This document shows positions 54,735 through 63,042 of a stretch of DNA of 64,000 nt, piece by piece (the stretch's first letter is position 1; the number at the start of each line of letters is the position of its first letter). The notes under the pieces were generated by a model. It searched no databases. It was not told the DNA's origin and worked only from the letters and a program-made list of their open reading frames with translations. Where the stretch lies: assembly GCF_022352055.1 (NCBI RefSeq), contig NZ_JAKRWM010000013.1:62001-126000 (forward strand), written 5' to 3'. Origin of the DNA: Cohnella mopanensis. Lineage in GTDB: Bacteria; Bacillota; Bacilli; Paenibacillales; Paenibacillaceae. The position numbers and the translations under genes were made by a program.

Positions 54735-56330
54735 ATGCTTAGAAAGAGTAAATTAGGCAAATCTTGGACGCTGATGCTTGCTACAGTACTGACGCTATCG
54801 ATCGTACTTGCAGGTTGCGGCGGCAACAAAAACAACAACGAATCTTCTTCATCTCCTACGACTTCAGCTAAAGCGTCCGAACCATCCGCACCTGCCGAGT
54901 CTTCGGCTGCAGCTTCCGAAACTCCGAAAGCTTCCGATTTGCCTGAATATGAAATCTCGCTCTACTTCCCTGGTACTCCTCCGAAAGACGAGAAGGAGAT
55001 CGAAGCTAAAATCAATGAACATATTAAACCTCTTATCAACGCAACCGTTGATATCCGCATGATCGATTGGGGTCAATACGATCAGAAGATGACATTGTCC
55101 GTATCCGGACGCGAAGCTATGGACATCATCTTCACGGCTGCTTGGAATGGCCATGCTACTAACGTAGCTAAAGGCGCATACCTTCCATTGAACGAGCCAG
55201 GCGGCTTGCTCGAAACTTACGGCCAAGGCATTAAAAGCGTAGTATCCGATGCGATCTTGGGCGGCGCTCAAATCAAAGGCAAAAACTACGGCGTACCTGC
55301 ATTAAAAGAAATGGCTGAAGAAGGCGGCATACTTTACCGTTCCGATATCGCCGACGAGCTTGGCTTAACTGAAAAAATCGAAGCGGCTAAAACGCCTGCT
55401 GACCTGGTTCCGATCCTTGAAGAAGTAAAAGCGAAAAAACCTCAATTGATTCCTCTTCACCTGAAAGACGGAGAAAACTTCAACTCTCACTATTTCGCAA
55501 AATATGACTACCTCGGCGATACGAAACTAGAAGGCGCAGTCATGAAAACAGGCACGGATACGAAAGTCGTTCCTGCTATGGAATTGCCGATCTACAAAGA
55601 AACTTTGGCTGTCACTCGCGAATTGTTCACTAAGAAATTAGTAAACCAAGATGCAGCGACTTCCCAACTGTCTCCGCAAGACGCATTGAAAAAAGGCAAC
55701 GTATTCATGGTCGTATCCCCGCTTAAACCAGGTAAAGACGCTGAAATGGCTGCTTCCACTGGCTTGATCGGTAAATTGAAACAACACGGTATGACGGCTA
55801 TCACAACGTCTACTGGCGAAACTACAGGTTCGATGCTTGCGATCTCTTCCACTTCGAAAGATCCGGCTCGCGCTATGATGTTCATCAACTTGCTCTATAC
55901 GGACAAAGAATTGAACAACTTGATCAACTTCGGCGTTGAAGGCGAGCACTACATCCGTAACGGAGAAATTATCTCTGACGGTCCTAAAAAAGCAGATTAC
56001 AGTATCGGCGCTGCATGGATGCTCGGTAACCAATTCCTGAACTATGTTTGGGATACAGAGTCCCCAGACAAATGGGCTCAATTCAAAGCATTCAACGAAA
56101 GCACAGTTAACTCTCCTGCACTCGGCTTCACTTTCGACTCCGAGCCAGTGAAAGCGCAAGTAACGGCATTGAAAAACGTTCAAACCGAATTCGCTCCAGG
56201 TCTTGATACTGGCGCAGTAGATCCTTCTAAAGCTGATGCTTACCTCGCTAAGCTGAAAAAGAACGGTCTGGACCAAGTTATTGCCGAGAAACAAAAACAA
56301 TTGGATGAGTTCTTAGCTTCCAAAAAATAA
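54735..56330 (+). CDS. LplA-type sugar-binding lipoprotein
   Basis: A 531-residue extracellular binding protein. The lipobox VLAGC is near residue 28, followed by a Ser/Ala/Pro linker of ~35 residues. The family 1 solute-binding fold follows, and the C-terminal part resembles the DUF3502 domain of LplA-like proteins. It delivers the substrate to the two permeases before it. Codons are biased to AAA, GCT and similar choices, unlike its neighbours, which suggests high expression. GGGAGG precedes ATG 54735. The sugar is not identified. Confidence 0.9.
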   Translation: MLRKSKLGKSWTLMLATVLTLSIVLAGCGGNKNNNESSSSPTTSAKASEPSAPAESSAAASETPKASDLPEYEISLYFPGTPPKDEKEIEAKINEHIKPLINATVDIRMIDWGQYDQKMTLSVSGREAMDIIFTAAWNGHATNVAKGAYLPLNEPGGLLETYGQGIKSVVSDAILGGAQIKGKNYGVPALKEMAEEGGILYRSDIADELGLTEKIEAAKTPADLVPILEEVKAKKPQLIPLHLKDGENFNSHYFAKYDYLGDTKLEGAVMKTGTDTKVVPAMELPIYKETLAVTRELFTKKLVNQDAATSQLSPQDALKKGNVFMVVSPLKPGKDAEMAASTGLIGKLKQHGMTAITTSTGETTGSMLAISSTSKDPARAMMFINLLYTDKELNNLINFGVEGEHYIRNGEIISDGPKKADYSIGAAWMLGNQFLNYVWDTESPDKWAQFKAFNESTVNSPALGFTFDSEPVKAQVTALKNVQTEFAPGLDTGAVDPSKADAYLAKLKKNGLDQVIAEKQKQLDEFLASKK

Positions 56331-56379
56331 GAAGCTTCCAACCAGGTCAACCTTCGGGTTGCGGAAGGAATCGTCATTC

Positions 56380-56412
56380 ACCGCCAAGCGCCAGTTGCTT
56401 GGCGGTTTTCTT
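56380..56412 (+). terminator. Terminator of the ABC importer operon
   Basis: ACCGCCAAGC (56380-56389) pairs with GCTTGGCGGT (56397-56406), then TTTTC. Confidence 0.88.
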
Positions 56413-56448
56413 GATTAAAGGCGATTCATGTACAAGTTGCAGTCAGCG

Positions 56449-56477
56449 TTGACATTGGCTTAACGATTCGCTAGCAT
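56449..56477 (+). promoter_or_regulatory. SigA promoter of the CbiX-type gene
   Basis: TTGACA (56449-56454), a 17-base spacer, TAGCAT (56472-56477). The -10 box overlaps the ATG at 56476, so that ATG would precede the transcript. Confidence 0.65.
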
Positions 56478-56523
56478 GAATAAGAAGGTTGAACAGTTGG
56501 GAAAGAAAGGGGTTAGCTCTTTC

Positions 56524-57312
56524 ATGAAACCAGGCTTGCTGGTGATCAGTCACGGATCGAAGGATGCAGGCTGGGTGGCTCTGGTCGACGAGGCGGTCGA
56601 AGAGGCGCGAGCTCGATTGGGAGACGCACTTGCGATTGAAGCCGTGTTCCTCGAACTAGTGGAAGGGCGACTCATTCAGGATGGTATCGATCGAATGTTA
56701 GCGTCAGGCGTGACTCATGTGCTAGCGTTGCCATTATTCGTATCCGCGGGTAGCACTCATGTGGATGAGATCGGCTGGGCGCTCGGAGCCTATCCAGAGC
56801 CGAAGACGGACACGGATCTCGAACGTTATTTTACTTCCTCGTTACAGTTGACTTACGGTAAACCGATGGATGACGATCCGGAGCTCGTGGATATCGTGTT
56901 GGATAGACTTAAGGAAATGTCCATTCAACCGCCACGGGAGAGCATACTTCTGGTCGGTCACGGAAGCGAAATCGAAGGTTTCCAAGAGGCTTGGGAGCGA
57001 GGGCTTAACTCGATTGCCGAGCAGGTGTTGACGCAAGGCGGTTATCGGTCGTGTTCAACGGCGCTGCTGTTGCCCGATCAGGTGGTTGAGCGCTTAGATT
57101 CGCTTCAGATCAGCCATCCGGATGATGAAGTATTAGTCGTAGGCTTGTTTCTGAGCGAAGGATATTTCACTAAGGAAGTCGTCCCTGGCAGATTAATGAG
57201 CTCTGAACGTGCTTTGGGATATCGTTATACGGGCCATTCTTTAATGCCGCATCCTAAAGTGATAAGCTGGATCGTTCGGCAGGTGCGGGAATGGCAAGAA
57301 GGATGGAACTAA
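56524..57312 (+). CDS. CbiX-type sirohydrochlorin chelatase
   Basis: A 262-residue protein with two tandem CbiX half-domains. Metal-binding His10 is in LVISHGSKD and a second set in LLVGHGSEIEG near residue 145. Family members insert Co or Fe into sirohydrochlorin for cobalamin or siroheme. No other tetrapyrrole gene is nearby, so the exact metal is open. ATG 56524 is preferred over ATG 56476, which overlaps the promoter. The ribosome-binding site AAAGGGG is about 13 bases upstream. Confidence 0.85.
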   Translation: MKPGLLVISHGSKDAGWVALVDEAVEEARARLGDALAIEAVFLELVEGRLIQDGIDRMLASGVTHVLALPLFVSAGSTHVDEIGWALGAYPEPKTDTDLERYFTSSLQLTYGKPMDDDPELVDIVLDRLKEMSIQPPRESILLVGHGSEIEGFQEAWERGLNSIAEQVLTQGGYRSCSTALLLPDQVVERLDSLQISHPDDEVLVVGLFLSEGYFTKEVVPGRLMSSERALGYRYTGHSLMPHPKVISWIVRQVREWQEGWN

Positions 57313-57351
57313 AGGTTGGCTATGAACGAGAGATGAAGAGGGGATCCTGTT

Positions 57352-58299
57352 TTGGATACGATTCGTGCCCGGTTAATCTATAATCCGACTTCCGGCCGGG
57401 AGGAAGTTAAGCGTAAGCTAGCTGCTATTTTGCAACGTTTGGAACGCGGGGGAATCGAAACCTCTTGCCATGCAACGGAATCGAAAGGCGATGCCATTAA
57501 AGCTGCCTCTAACGCGGTAGAGCGCGGGTTCGACATGATCATCTCTGCAGGGGGAGATGGCACCCTGAATGAAGTCGTGAATGGAATATCGAATTACGAG
57601 AAGAGACCTGCGTTAGGTATTTTGCCGTTAGGAACGACAAATGACTTCGCGCGCGCGCACGGGATTCCCCGCAAATGGGAGAATGCTTGCGATTTGTTGA
57701 CCCGTCGCTATACGACTCCGGTTGACGTAGGGCAGGCGAACGGACGTTATTTCATTAATATAGCCGGAGGCGGTTCGCTGACGGAGCTAACTTATGAAGT
57801 TCCTAGCAAGTTGAAGACGATGGTCGGACAGCTTGCTTATTATATGAAGGGTTTGGAGAAAATCACTCGGTTGAACCCGACTCTTATGCGCATCGAAGCG
57901 GAAGGGATAGGGGAATTCCACGAGGAGTTCATGCTGTTCCTGATCGCGAATAGCAATTCGGTAGGCGGTTTCGACCGTCTTGCTCCCGATGCGAGTACGA
58001 ATGACGGCGTATTCGACGTGCTTGCCTTGCGGAAGTGCAACCTCGCGGAGTTTCTGCGAATCGCAACGTTGGTCATGCGAGGGGAGCCGGTATTAAATGA
58101 CTCCCACTTTATTCATTTCAGGACCAATAAAATTATCGTGGAATCGGATCAACGCGTGCAATTGAATGTGGACGGCGAGTTCGGCGGCACGCTTCCTTGC
58201 ACGTTTAATTTACTACCGGCTCATCTTAACGTTGTCGTGGACGAGCACGGAGTGTCCTCCTATCGGAAGAACGGACCAGGGCGGGCCTTGCAGCTATGA
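57352..58299 (+). CDS. dagK: Diacylglycerol kinase (lipid kinase)
   Basis: A 315-residue cytoplasmic lipid kinase of the DagK/YegS family. The nucleotide site is SAGGDGTLNEVVNG near residue 67, followed by PLGTTNDFARA. It recycles diacylglycerol from lipoteichoic acid synthesis to phosphatidate. Start TTG 57352 with AGAGGGG upstream; no ATG fits. The stop overlaps the rlmD ATG (ATGA), as in many Bacillales, where dgkB and rlmD are neighbours. Confidence 0.93.
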   Translation: MDTIRARLIYNPTSGREEVKRKLAAILQRLERGGIETSCHATESKGDAIKAASNAVERGFDMIISAGGDGTLNEVVNGISNYEKRPALGILPLGTTNDFARAHGIPRKWENACDLLTRRYTTPVDVGQANGRYFINIAGGGSLTELTYEVPSKLKTMVGQLAYYMKGLEKITRLNPTLMRIEAEGIGEFHEEFMLFLIANSNSVGGFDRLAPDASTNDGVFDVLALRKCNLAEFLRIATLVMRGEPVLNDSHFIHFRTNKIIVESDQRVQLNVDGEFGGTLPCTFNLLPAHLNVVVDEHGVSSYRKNGPGRALQL

Positions 58300-59762
58300 G
58301 CGGACGGAGCGGGAATAGGAAACCGGGAAACCGTTCGGGCAGAGTATCGAGCGGCGGAGCGCCTCAGGCAATTAACGGAGTGCCAGTCGTTGTCGGTCAG
58401 CGGATCGAATGCCATATCGTCGGATTAACGCATGATGGAGAAGGGGTTGGCCGCTTTGAGGGCTATACCCTTTTTGTTCGTGATGCGCTTCCGGGCGAAC
58501 GGGTACAGGCTGAAGTCGTGAGCATCGGCAAGTCTTTCGGTAAGGCTCGGATGACGGAGTTGCTGGAAAGCGGTACGGGTAGTCGCGTAGCCCCGCCGTG
58601 TCCGATCTACGACACCTGCGGCGGATGTCAGTTGCAGCACATGGCGTATGCGGAGCAGCTTCGTTGGAAAAGGCAGCATGTGGTGGACAATCTTGTTCGG
58701 ATTGGAAAGCTAAAGGTTGCTGATGACGGAGGCTCCGTTATCGTTCACCCGACGATCGGAATGGATGACCCGTGGCGCTATCGCAATAAGGCTCAAGTAC
58801 CGATCGGGCACGGAGTTGGCGGCTTGATCGGAGGGTTCTACGAGCAAGGAAGCAATGACATCGTAGAGATGGATGCTTGCCTTATTCAAGAAGTAGAGAA
58901 TGAGGAAACCGTTCGCGCCGTTAAGGAAGCAGCGAGGCTATTGGATATTCCGGCTTACAATCGTGTCACCGGTCGCGGCTTGCTTCGACACGTCGTCGTG
59001 CGCCATGCTCGTACGACTGGGCAACGTATGATCGTTCTCGTAACGAATGGTCGGGATATCCCGCACGCTCAGGAGCTAGTCGGCCTTATTCGCGAGAAGA
59101 TCGCGGGCGTCGTGAGCGTGTGCCAGAACGTGAATACGTTGGTGACGCCGGTTGTGTTCGGGGAAGAGACCCGAGTGCTGTGGGGAGAAGAGGTTATCTA
59201 TGACGAGATCGATGGCATTCAATTCGCGATCTCTCCGCGATCGTTCTTCCAGGTGAACCCGGAGCAAACGGTGCGACTGTATGGCAAAGCGGTCGAGTAT
59301 GCGGCATTAACGGGCGATGAAACGGTCATCGACGCTTACTGCGGCGCGGGAACGATCTCCTTATTCCTCGCTCGCCATGCCGACCGCGTATATGGAGTGG
59401 AGATTATTCCCGAGGCGATCGAGGATGCTCGCCGTAATGCTCGAATTAATGGCATACAGAATGCCGAGTTCGCCGTCGGTCCGGCGGAAGTGGTCATGCC
59501 CCGCTGGCAATCCGAGGGTATCGTGCCTGATGTCATCGTCGTCGATCCTCCTCGCAAGGGCTGTGATCCAATTCTTATCTCGACGATGCTTGAGCTCCGG
59601 CCTTCGCGCATCGTCTATGTATCGTGCAATCCTTCGACATTGGCGAGAGATCTCAGGCTGCTCGAAGATGGGGGATATCGGACGGTGGAGGTTCAGCCGG
59701 TGGATATGTTCCCTCATACGGGGCATGTTGAGTGTTGCTCACTGTTGGTTAGGAAAAACTAA
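58296..59762 (+). CDS. rlmD: 23S rRNA (uracil-5-)-methyltransferase RlmD
   Basis: A 488-residue TrmA/RumA family enzyme. The N-terminal TRAM domain (residues about 35-95) follows a ~30-residue Gly/Ser/Arg-rich extension. Fe-S cysteines lie in CPIYDTCGGCQ. The SAM-binding motif IDAYCGAGTISLF and catalytic Cys444 in YVSCNPSTLARD are present. It methylates a uridine in 23S rRNA (RlmCD-type in Bacillus). It overlaps dagK by four bases. A terminator follows. Confidence 0.93.
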   Translation: MSGRSGNRKPGNRSGRVSSGGAPQAINGVPVVVGQRIECHIVGLTHDGEGVGRFEGYTLFVRDALPGERVQAEVVSIGKSFGKARMTELLESGTGSRVAPPCPIYDTCGGCQLQHMAYAEQLRWKRQHVVDNLVRIGKLKVADDGGSVIVHPTIGMDDPWRYRNKAQVPIGHGVGGLIGGFYEQGSNDIVEMDACLIQEVENEETVRAVKEAARLLDIPAYNRVTGRGLLRHVVVRHARTTGQRMIVLVTNGRDIPHAQELVGLIREKIAGVVSVCQNVNTLVTPVVFGEETRVLWGEEVIYDEIDGIQFAISPRSFFQVNPEQTVRLYGKAVEYAALTGDETVIDAYCGAGTISLFLARHADRVYGVEIIPEAIEDARRNARINGIQNAEFAVGPAEVVMPRWQSEGIVPDVIVVDPPRKGCDPILISTMLELRPSRIVYVSCNPSTLARDLRLLEDGGYRTVEVQPVDMFPHTGHVECCSLLVRKN

Positions 59763-59790
59763 TAGTTGAGATGTATTGGCGGAAATAAGT

Positions 59791-59818
59791 AAAGAGGGGC
59801 GGTGAACCCCTCTTTTTA
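59791..59818 (+). terminator. Terminator of dagK-rlmD
   Basis: AAAGAGGGG (59791-59799) pairs with CCCCTCTTT (59807-59815), then T-rich sequence. Confidence 0.88.
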
Positions 59819-59898
59819 TTATATATTTGCTTTTCGGAATTCTGTGATTATGACACTAATGCTCTCCGTTAATTGAATAAGTATTTGGAAGGGAAGTA

Positions 59899-59994
59899 AT
59901 GCTGCGTGAGGATTGCAAGGCTGAAAGATTGATGAATAAAGGGATGCAGGCGATTCGCAAAGCAAATAATTTAGTGCGATCCTTGAGAAGATAA
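59899..59994 (+). CDS. Possible 31-residue basic small protein
   Basis: A short frame MLREDCKAERLMNK and onward, ending NNLVRSLRR, preceded by GGAAGGG at a good distance. It lies in the gap between rlmD's terminator and the AT-rich right-end block. No family recognised. It could be a chance frame or a small regulatory protein or gene remnant. Confidence 0.3.
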   Translation: MLREDCKAERLMNKGMQAIRKANNLVRSLRR

Positions 59995-60044
59995 AAAGAT
60001 ATTTATAAAATATTGAGGTTTAAGAAAAGATGAGGGTACATGTT

Positions 60045-61007
60045 ATGCCAAAAAACGATAATATGCTTGCAATTCTATGGATGTTGAATTCGGGCGTAAA
60101 AATGACTGCAAAACAAATATCCGAAAAGTTAGAAATAAATGTAAGGACAGTTTATCGGTATATTGATGCACTATGTGCCAGTGGAGTGCCTATAATATCC
60201 GACACAGGCCATAATGGCGGGTATAGCTTGCTGAATAATTTTATCAGAGCACCTCTGCTATTTGATATTGAAGAAAAAAAGGCACTCCTTCATGCTGCTG
60301 TTTTTGCAAAAGAAGCCGGATACCCTTTGAGTGAGGCATTAGGCAATGCGACATCAAAATTGAAAATGTATTCGAATCAGGAGCAGGAAAGTATACTTAG
60401 CCATCATTTAGCCGGATTTGAAGTTATAAACCGCATGGGAGACCCTTCTCTTCAGCCGGTATTGGCGGAATTGGAGAAGGCTGTAGCAAACGAATTTTCT
60501 GTAGAAATTGATTATCGCACAGGCCGTGAAGTACGACACATGAATAGGGTGATAGACCCCTATGGAATGGTTTATTGGAACAATAAATGGTACACAGTTG
60601 CATTTTGCCACCTAAGGAATGAGATTCGCAGCTTTCGGGCAGAACGGATTCTACAAATCAAGCGTACTCAAATCATATTTAAACGTTCCGAAGCTTTTTC
60701 GGCCCGTGAATTTTTTATGCAAAATCTGTTACCTGATTTAGTGGGCAAGGACGGGTTAATTTCTTTAATTATCGGAGGCAGGTCAGAGGCATTGGATGAC
60801 TTATGCCTGCATTGGTTTTTGGGGCATCATCTGAAAGAGCGGACATCAAATCAAGCAATCTTTTTACTTGAGGAAGAAACAATTCATACATATGTCCCTT
60901 ATTTTCTCCTATCCTACGGGAAATCCATTCAAGTAATCGAACCACAGAGTTTGAAGGAAAAACTTGTTGCTGTTGCGTCGGAGTTAATGGAATATTATCA
61001 ACTTTAA
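60045..61007 (+). CDS. YafY-type HTH/WYL transcriptional regulator
   Basis: A 320-residue regulator. The N-terminal HTH_11 winged helix contains KMTAKQISEKLEINVRTVYRYIDAL. The WYL ligand domain (about residues 130-220) contains NRVIDPYGMVYWNNKWYTVAFC. A C-terminal extension domain follows. WYL regulators sense nucleotides or small ligands and often govern defence or stress genes. ATG 60045 is chosen because GAGGG (60032-60036) precedes it; ATG 60030 overlaps that site. First gene of the AT-rich block. It likely regulates the DJ-1-like gene next to it. Confidence 0.88.
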   Translation: MPKNDNMLAILWMLNSGVKMTAKQISEKLEINVRTVYRYIDALCASGVPIISDTGHNGGYSLLNNFIRAPLLFDIEEKKALLHAAVFAKEAGYPLSEALGNATSKLKMYSNQEQESILSHHLAGFEVINRMGDPSLQPVLAELEKAVANEFSVEIDYRTGREVRHMNRVIDPYGMVYWNNKWYTVAFCHLRNEIRSFRAERILQIKRTQIIFKRSEAFSAREFFMQNLLPDLVGKDGLISLIIGGRSEALDDLCLHWFLGHHLKERTSNQAIFLLEEETIHTYVPYFLLSYGKSIQVIEPQSLKEKLVAVASELMEYYQL

Positions 61008-61045
61008 TAGCTTCACTGACAGCAGATGTCAGTGAAGCTATTTTA
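61006..61045 (+). terminator. Terminator after the WYL regulator
   Basis: A perfect 16-bp stem, AATAGCTTCACTGACA (61006-61021) with its complement (61027-61042), loop of five, followed by TTTAT. The left arm lies at the stop codon. Confidence 0.92.
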
Positions 61046-61120
61046 TAATGATGATAATCATTGATTCCCGATGGATGGTTGTTATCACTTGATGAATTGT
61101 AAAATAAGGAGAACTTGCAA

Positions 61121-61747
61121 ATGAATAATACGGTATATCTTTATGTGTTTGACACAATGGCAGACTGGGAAATAGGTTACTTAACTGCCGAACTGAACTC
61201 GGGAAGATATTATAAAAAGGGGCTGGCCCCATCAAAAATAGTTACCGTGGGAATTGAAAAGACTCCTGTAACTACAATGGGCGGATTGAAAATACTGCCT
61301 GACATCAAACTGGATGAGTGCAGCATTGAAAGATCAGATACATTGATTTTACCCGGTGGAGATACATGGACAGAAACAATTCACCAACCCATCTTAAAAA
61401 TCGCCCAGAGGTGTTTAGAGGAAGGTATATGGGTTGCAGCGATTTGTGGTGCTACAATGGCACTTGCCCAGTCAGGATTGCTGAATTCACGCCTGCATAC
61501 AAGCAATGATCTGGAATACCTTAAAATGATCTGTCCCACTTACACGGGCGAGAAGTATTACAAGATGGAGCCTGCTGTAACTGATGGAAAACTGATCACT
61601 GCATCTGGAATAGCTCCGTTGGAATTTTCGGTACACGTCTTGAAAGCTCTGGGTGTGTTTTCTTCAAAAACATTAGATGCCTGGTATAGTCTTAATAAAA
61701 CTCATGAATCCAAATATTTCTATGAGTTGATGAATGCAATCCAATGA
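61121..61747 (+). CDS. DJ-1/PfpI-like amidotransferase-fold protein
   Basis: A 208-residue protein of the DJ-1/PfpI superfamily. Nucleophile Cys109 is in VAAICGATMALAQ, and TLILPGGDTWTE precedes it. It is close to the type found beside YafY-like regulators in Firmicutes. ATG 61121 has AAGGAG (61106-61111) nine bases upstream; an in-frame TTG at 61115 is too close. It differs clearly from the other family member at 42.9 kb and is AT-rich. The activity is unknown. Confidence 0.85.
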   Translation: MNNTVYLYVFDTMADWEIGYLTAELNSGRYYKKGLAPSKIVTVGIEKTPVTTMGGLKILPDIKLDECSIERSDTLILPGGDTWTETIHQPILKIAQRCLEEGIWVAAICGATMALAQSGLLNSRLHTSNDLEYLKMICPTYTGEKYYKMEPAVTDGKLITASGIAPLEFSVHVLKALGVFSSKTLDAWYSLNKTHESKYFYELMNAIQ

Positions 61748-61798
61748 AGGTATAAGCATAAAATTGATAGGTTATGATCATTTAAAGGATGAGTAAAA

Positions 61799-62323
61799 AT
61801 GGGTGAAAGCATAAAATATACGGGAGTGTCAGGTAAATATACAAAGAATGGAACACCCAATGGCTGTACATCTATTACCCCATTTATAACAGTGAAGAAT
61901 CCTTCTGAAGCAATAGAGTTCTATAAAACTGTTTTCAATGCAAGGGTTAAGGATATTACTGAATATCCTGATGGAAATGGCAATAAAATAATTGTTCATG
62001 CGGAATTAGATTTTGGAAATGGTTTTTTGCAGCTGGGAGCAGCGAATCCGGCATATAAATTGATCTTGCCGCCAGATGAAGACAATGCGTGTTATTCTTT
62101 AGGAATTTACGTAATTAATGTTGATCAGGTAATTGAAAATGCGGTAGCAAGAGGAGCAAAAGTAAGGGAAACGGTTGTAAACTTTGTTTCAGGTGATCGA
62201 TTCGGAAGTATATTGGATCCTTTTGGAGTAAGATGGTCTATTATGACTAGGATTGAGGATTTGTCAGAAGAAGAAAGTAGTCGGAGGGTTGCTGAATGGG
62301 CCAAAAGCTTTAGCGGAGAATAA
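61799..62323 (+). CDS. VOC-family (glyoxalase/PhnB-like) protein
   Basis: A 174-residue protein of the vicinal-oxygen-chelate fold, close to the PhnB-like group. It contains TPFITVKNPSEAIEFYKTVFNA and ends with GDRFGSILDPFGVRWSIMTR. Such proteins include glyoxalases and resistance proteins that bind drugs; many have no assigned role. AAAGGATGAG precedes ATG 61799. It lies 51 bases after the DJ-1-like gene, possibly co-transcribed. Confidence 0.85.
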   Translation: MGESIKYTGVSGKYTKNGTPNGCTSITPFITVKNPSEAIEFYKTVFNARVKDITEYPDGNGNKIIVHAELDFGNGFLQLGAANPAYKLILPPDEDNACYSLGIYVINVDQVIENAVARGAKVRETVVNFVSGDRFGSILDPFGVRWSIMTRIEDLSEEESSRRVAEWAKSFSGE

Positions 62324-62364
62324 ATGCAATAACTGTTTAAAAAGCAATTTTTCGGAAATATACC

Positions 62365-62496
62365 ATGTTGCCAAGGGGCTACCGTTCATACGGGATCATT
62401 ATCACCGCCACAAGGCATGTGGAGGTTACAGTAAGACTTGAAAGAAAAGATACAGCGTATCTGGACGATATGAAACGATGGAATGACGTCGAATAA
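62365..62496 (+). pseudogene. Possible gene remnant before the bla-type locus
   Basis: A 43-codon frame starting MLPRGYRSYGIIITATRH and ending MKRWNDVE lacks a convincing ribosome-binding site. It reads like the intact C-terminal end of a longer protein. Its stop codon is inside a terminator hairpin. I do not recognise the family. Together with the terminator it suggests a truncated gene left by an insertion or deletion. Confidence 0.35.
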
Positions 62497-62510
62497 TCGG
62501 CGTCTTTTTC
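62485..62510 (+). terminator. Terminator in the VOC-blaI gap
   Basis: GACGTCGA (62485-62492) pairs with TCGGCGTC (62497-62504), including one G-T pair, with loop ATAA, then five T. Between 62511 and 62592 I see nothing else. Confidence 0.8.
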
Positions 62511-62592
62511 GTTTTGAATATTAAAATTCAAAGACAATCAAGAAGGGCTGCATGTGGAAGGGGAACTGGTGTAAGAAAATGACAGGACTCTA

Positions 62593-62621
62593 TCGACAAA
62601 ATTATTCTACTACAGTAGAAT
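62593..62621 (+). promoter_or_regulatory. Promoter of the blaI-type operon
   Basis: TCGACA (62593-62598), a 17-base spacer, TAGAAT (62616-62621). The -10 box is the right half of operator 1. Confidence 0.65.
62604..62621. promoter_or_regulatory. BlaI-type operator 1
   Basis: ATTCTAC-TACA-GTAGAAT, an 18-bp dyad covering the spacer and -10 box. Its form resembles mec/bla operators but with CTAC/GTAG half-sites. Confidence 0.7.
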
Positions 62622-62632
62622 GTTAATATGTG

Positions 62633-62650
62633 ATTCTACAGCAGTAGAAT
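62633..62650. promoter_or_regulatory. BlaI-type operator 2
   Basis: ATTCTAC-AGCA-GTAGAAT has the same arms as operator 1, starting 29 bases further on and covering the expected transcript start. Confidence 0.7.
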
Positions 62651-62673
62651 AATAATGAACGAGGTGTATTCAT

Positions 62674-63033
62674 TTGGTTATGAAGCTATTCGATAGCGAA
62701 CTTAATATTATGGAAATCTTGTGGAGAGATGGCGATACAGCTGCAAAGAGGATTGCAGAAATCACAAAGGAAAAAATAGGTTGGAGTAAAACAACAACGT
62801 ATACCATCATCAAGAGATGCCTTGATAAAGGGGCGATAGAGCGGCATGAGCCTAATTTCGTTTGCCATGCGCTTGTTACACGAGAGCAGGCGCAAGAACA
62901 CGAAACAACGGAACTGATAAATAAAATGTATGATGGCGCTCCCGACAGACTGATTGCTTCATTGTTGGGACAGAAACGACTGTCGACAGAAGAAATTAGC
63001 CGCTTGAAACGTCTTATCGATAGCATGGAATGA
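62674..63033 (+). CDS. blaI: BlaI/MecI-family repressor
   Basis: A 119-residue winged-helix repressor. The recognition region is GWSKTTTYTIIKRCLDKGAI, followed by the helical dimerisation tail that BlaR1-type proteases cut. It should bind the two dyads upstream and repress its own operon. Start TTG 62674 with GAGGTG (62661-62666) seven bases ahead; the in-frame ATG 62680 is rather far. The M56 sensor follows after nine bases. No beta-lactamase gene is visible, so the target may be outside the window. Confidence 0.88.
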   Translation: MVMKLFDSELNIMEILWRDGDTAAKRIAEITKEKIGWSKTTTYTIIKRCLDKGAIERHEPNFVCHALVTREQAQEHETTELINKMYDGAPDRLIASLLGQKRLSTEEISRLKRLIDSME

Positions 63034-63042
63034 GGTGAGGGA

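Noticed and set aside
56476..56523. Upstream ATG extending the CbiX-type protein
   Set aside because: The ATG overlaps the -10 box of the likely promoter and lacks a ribosome-binding site.
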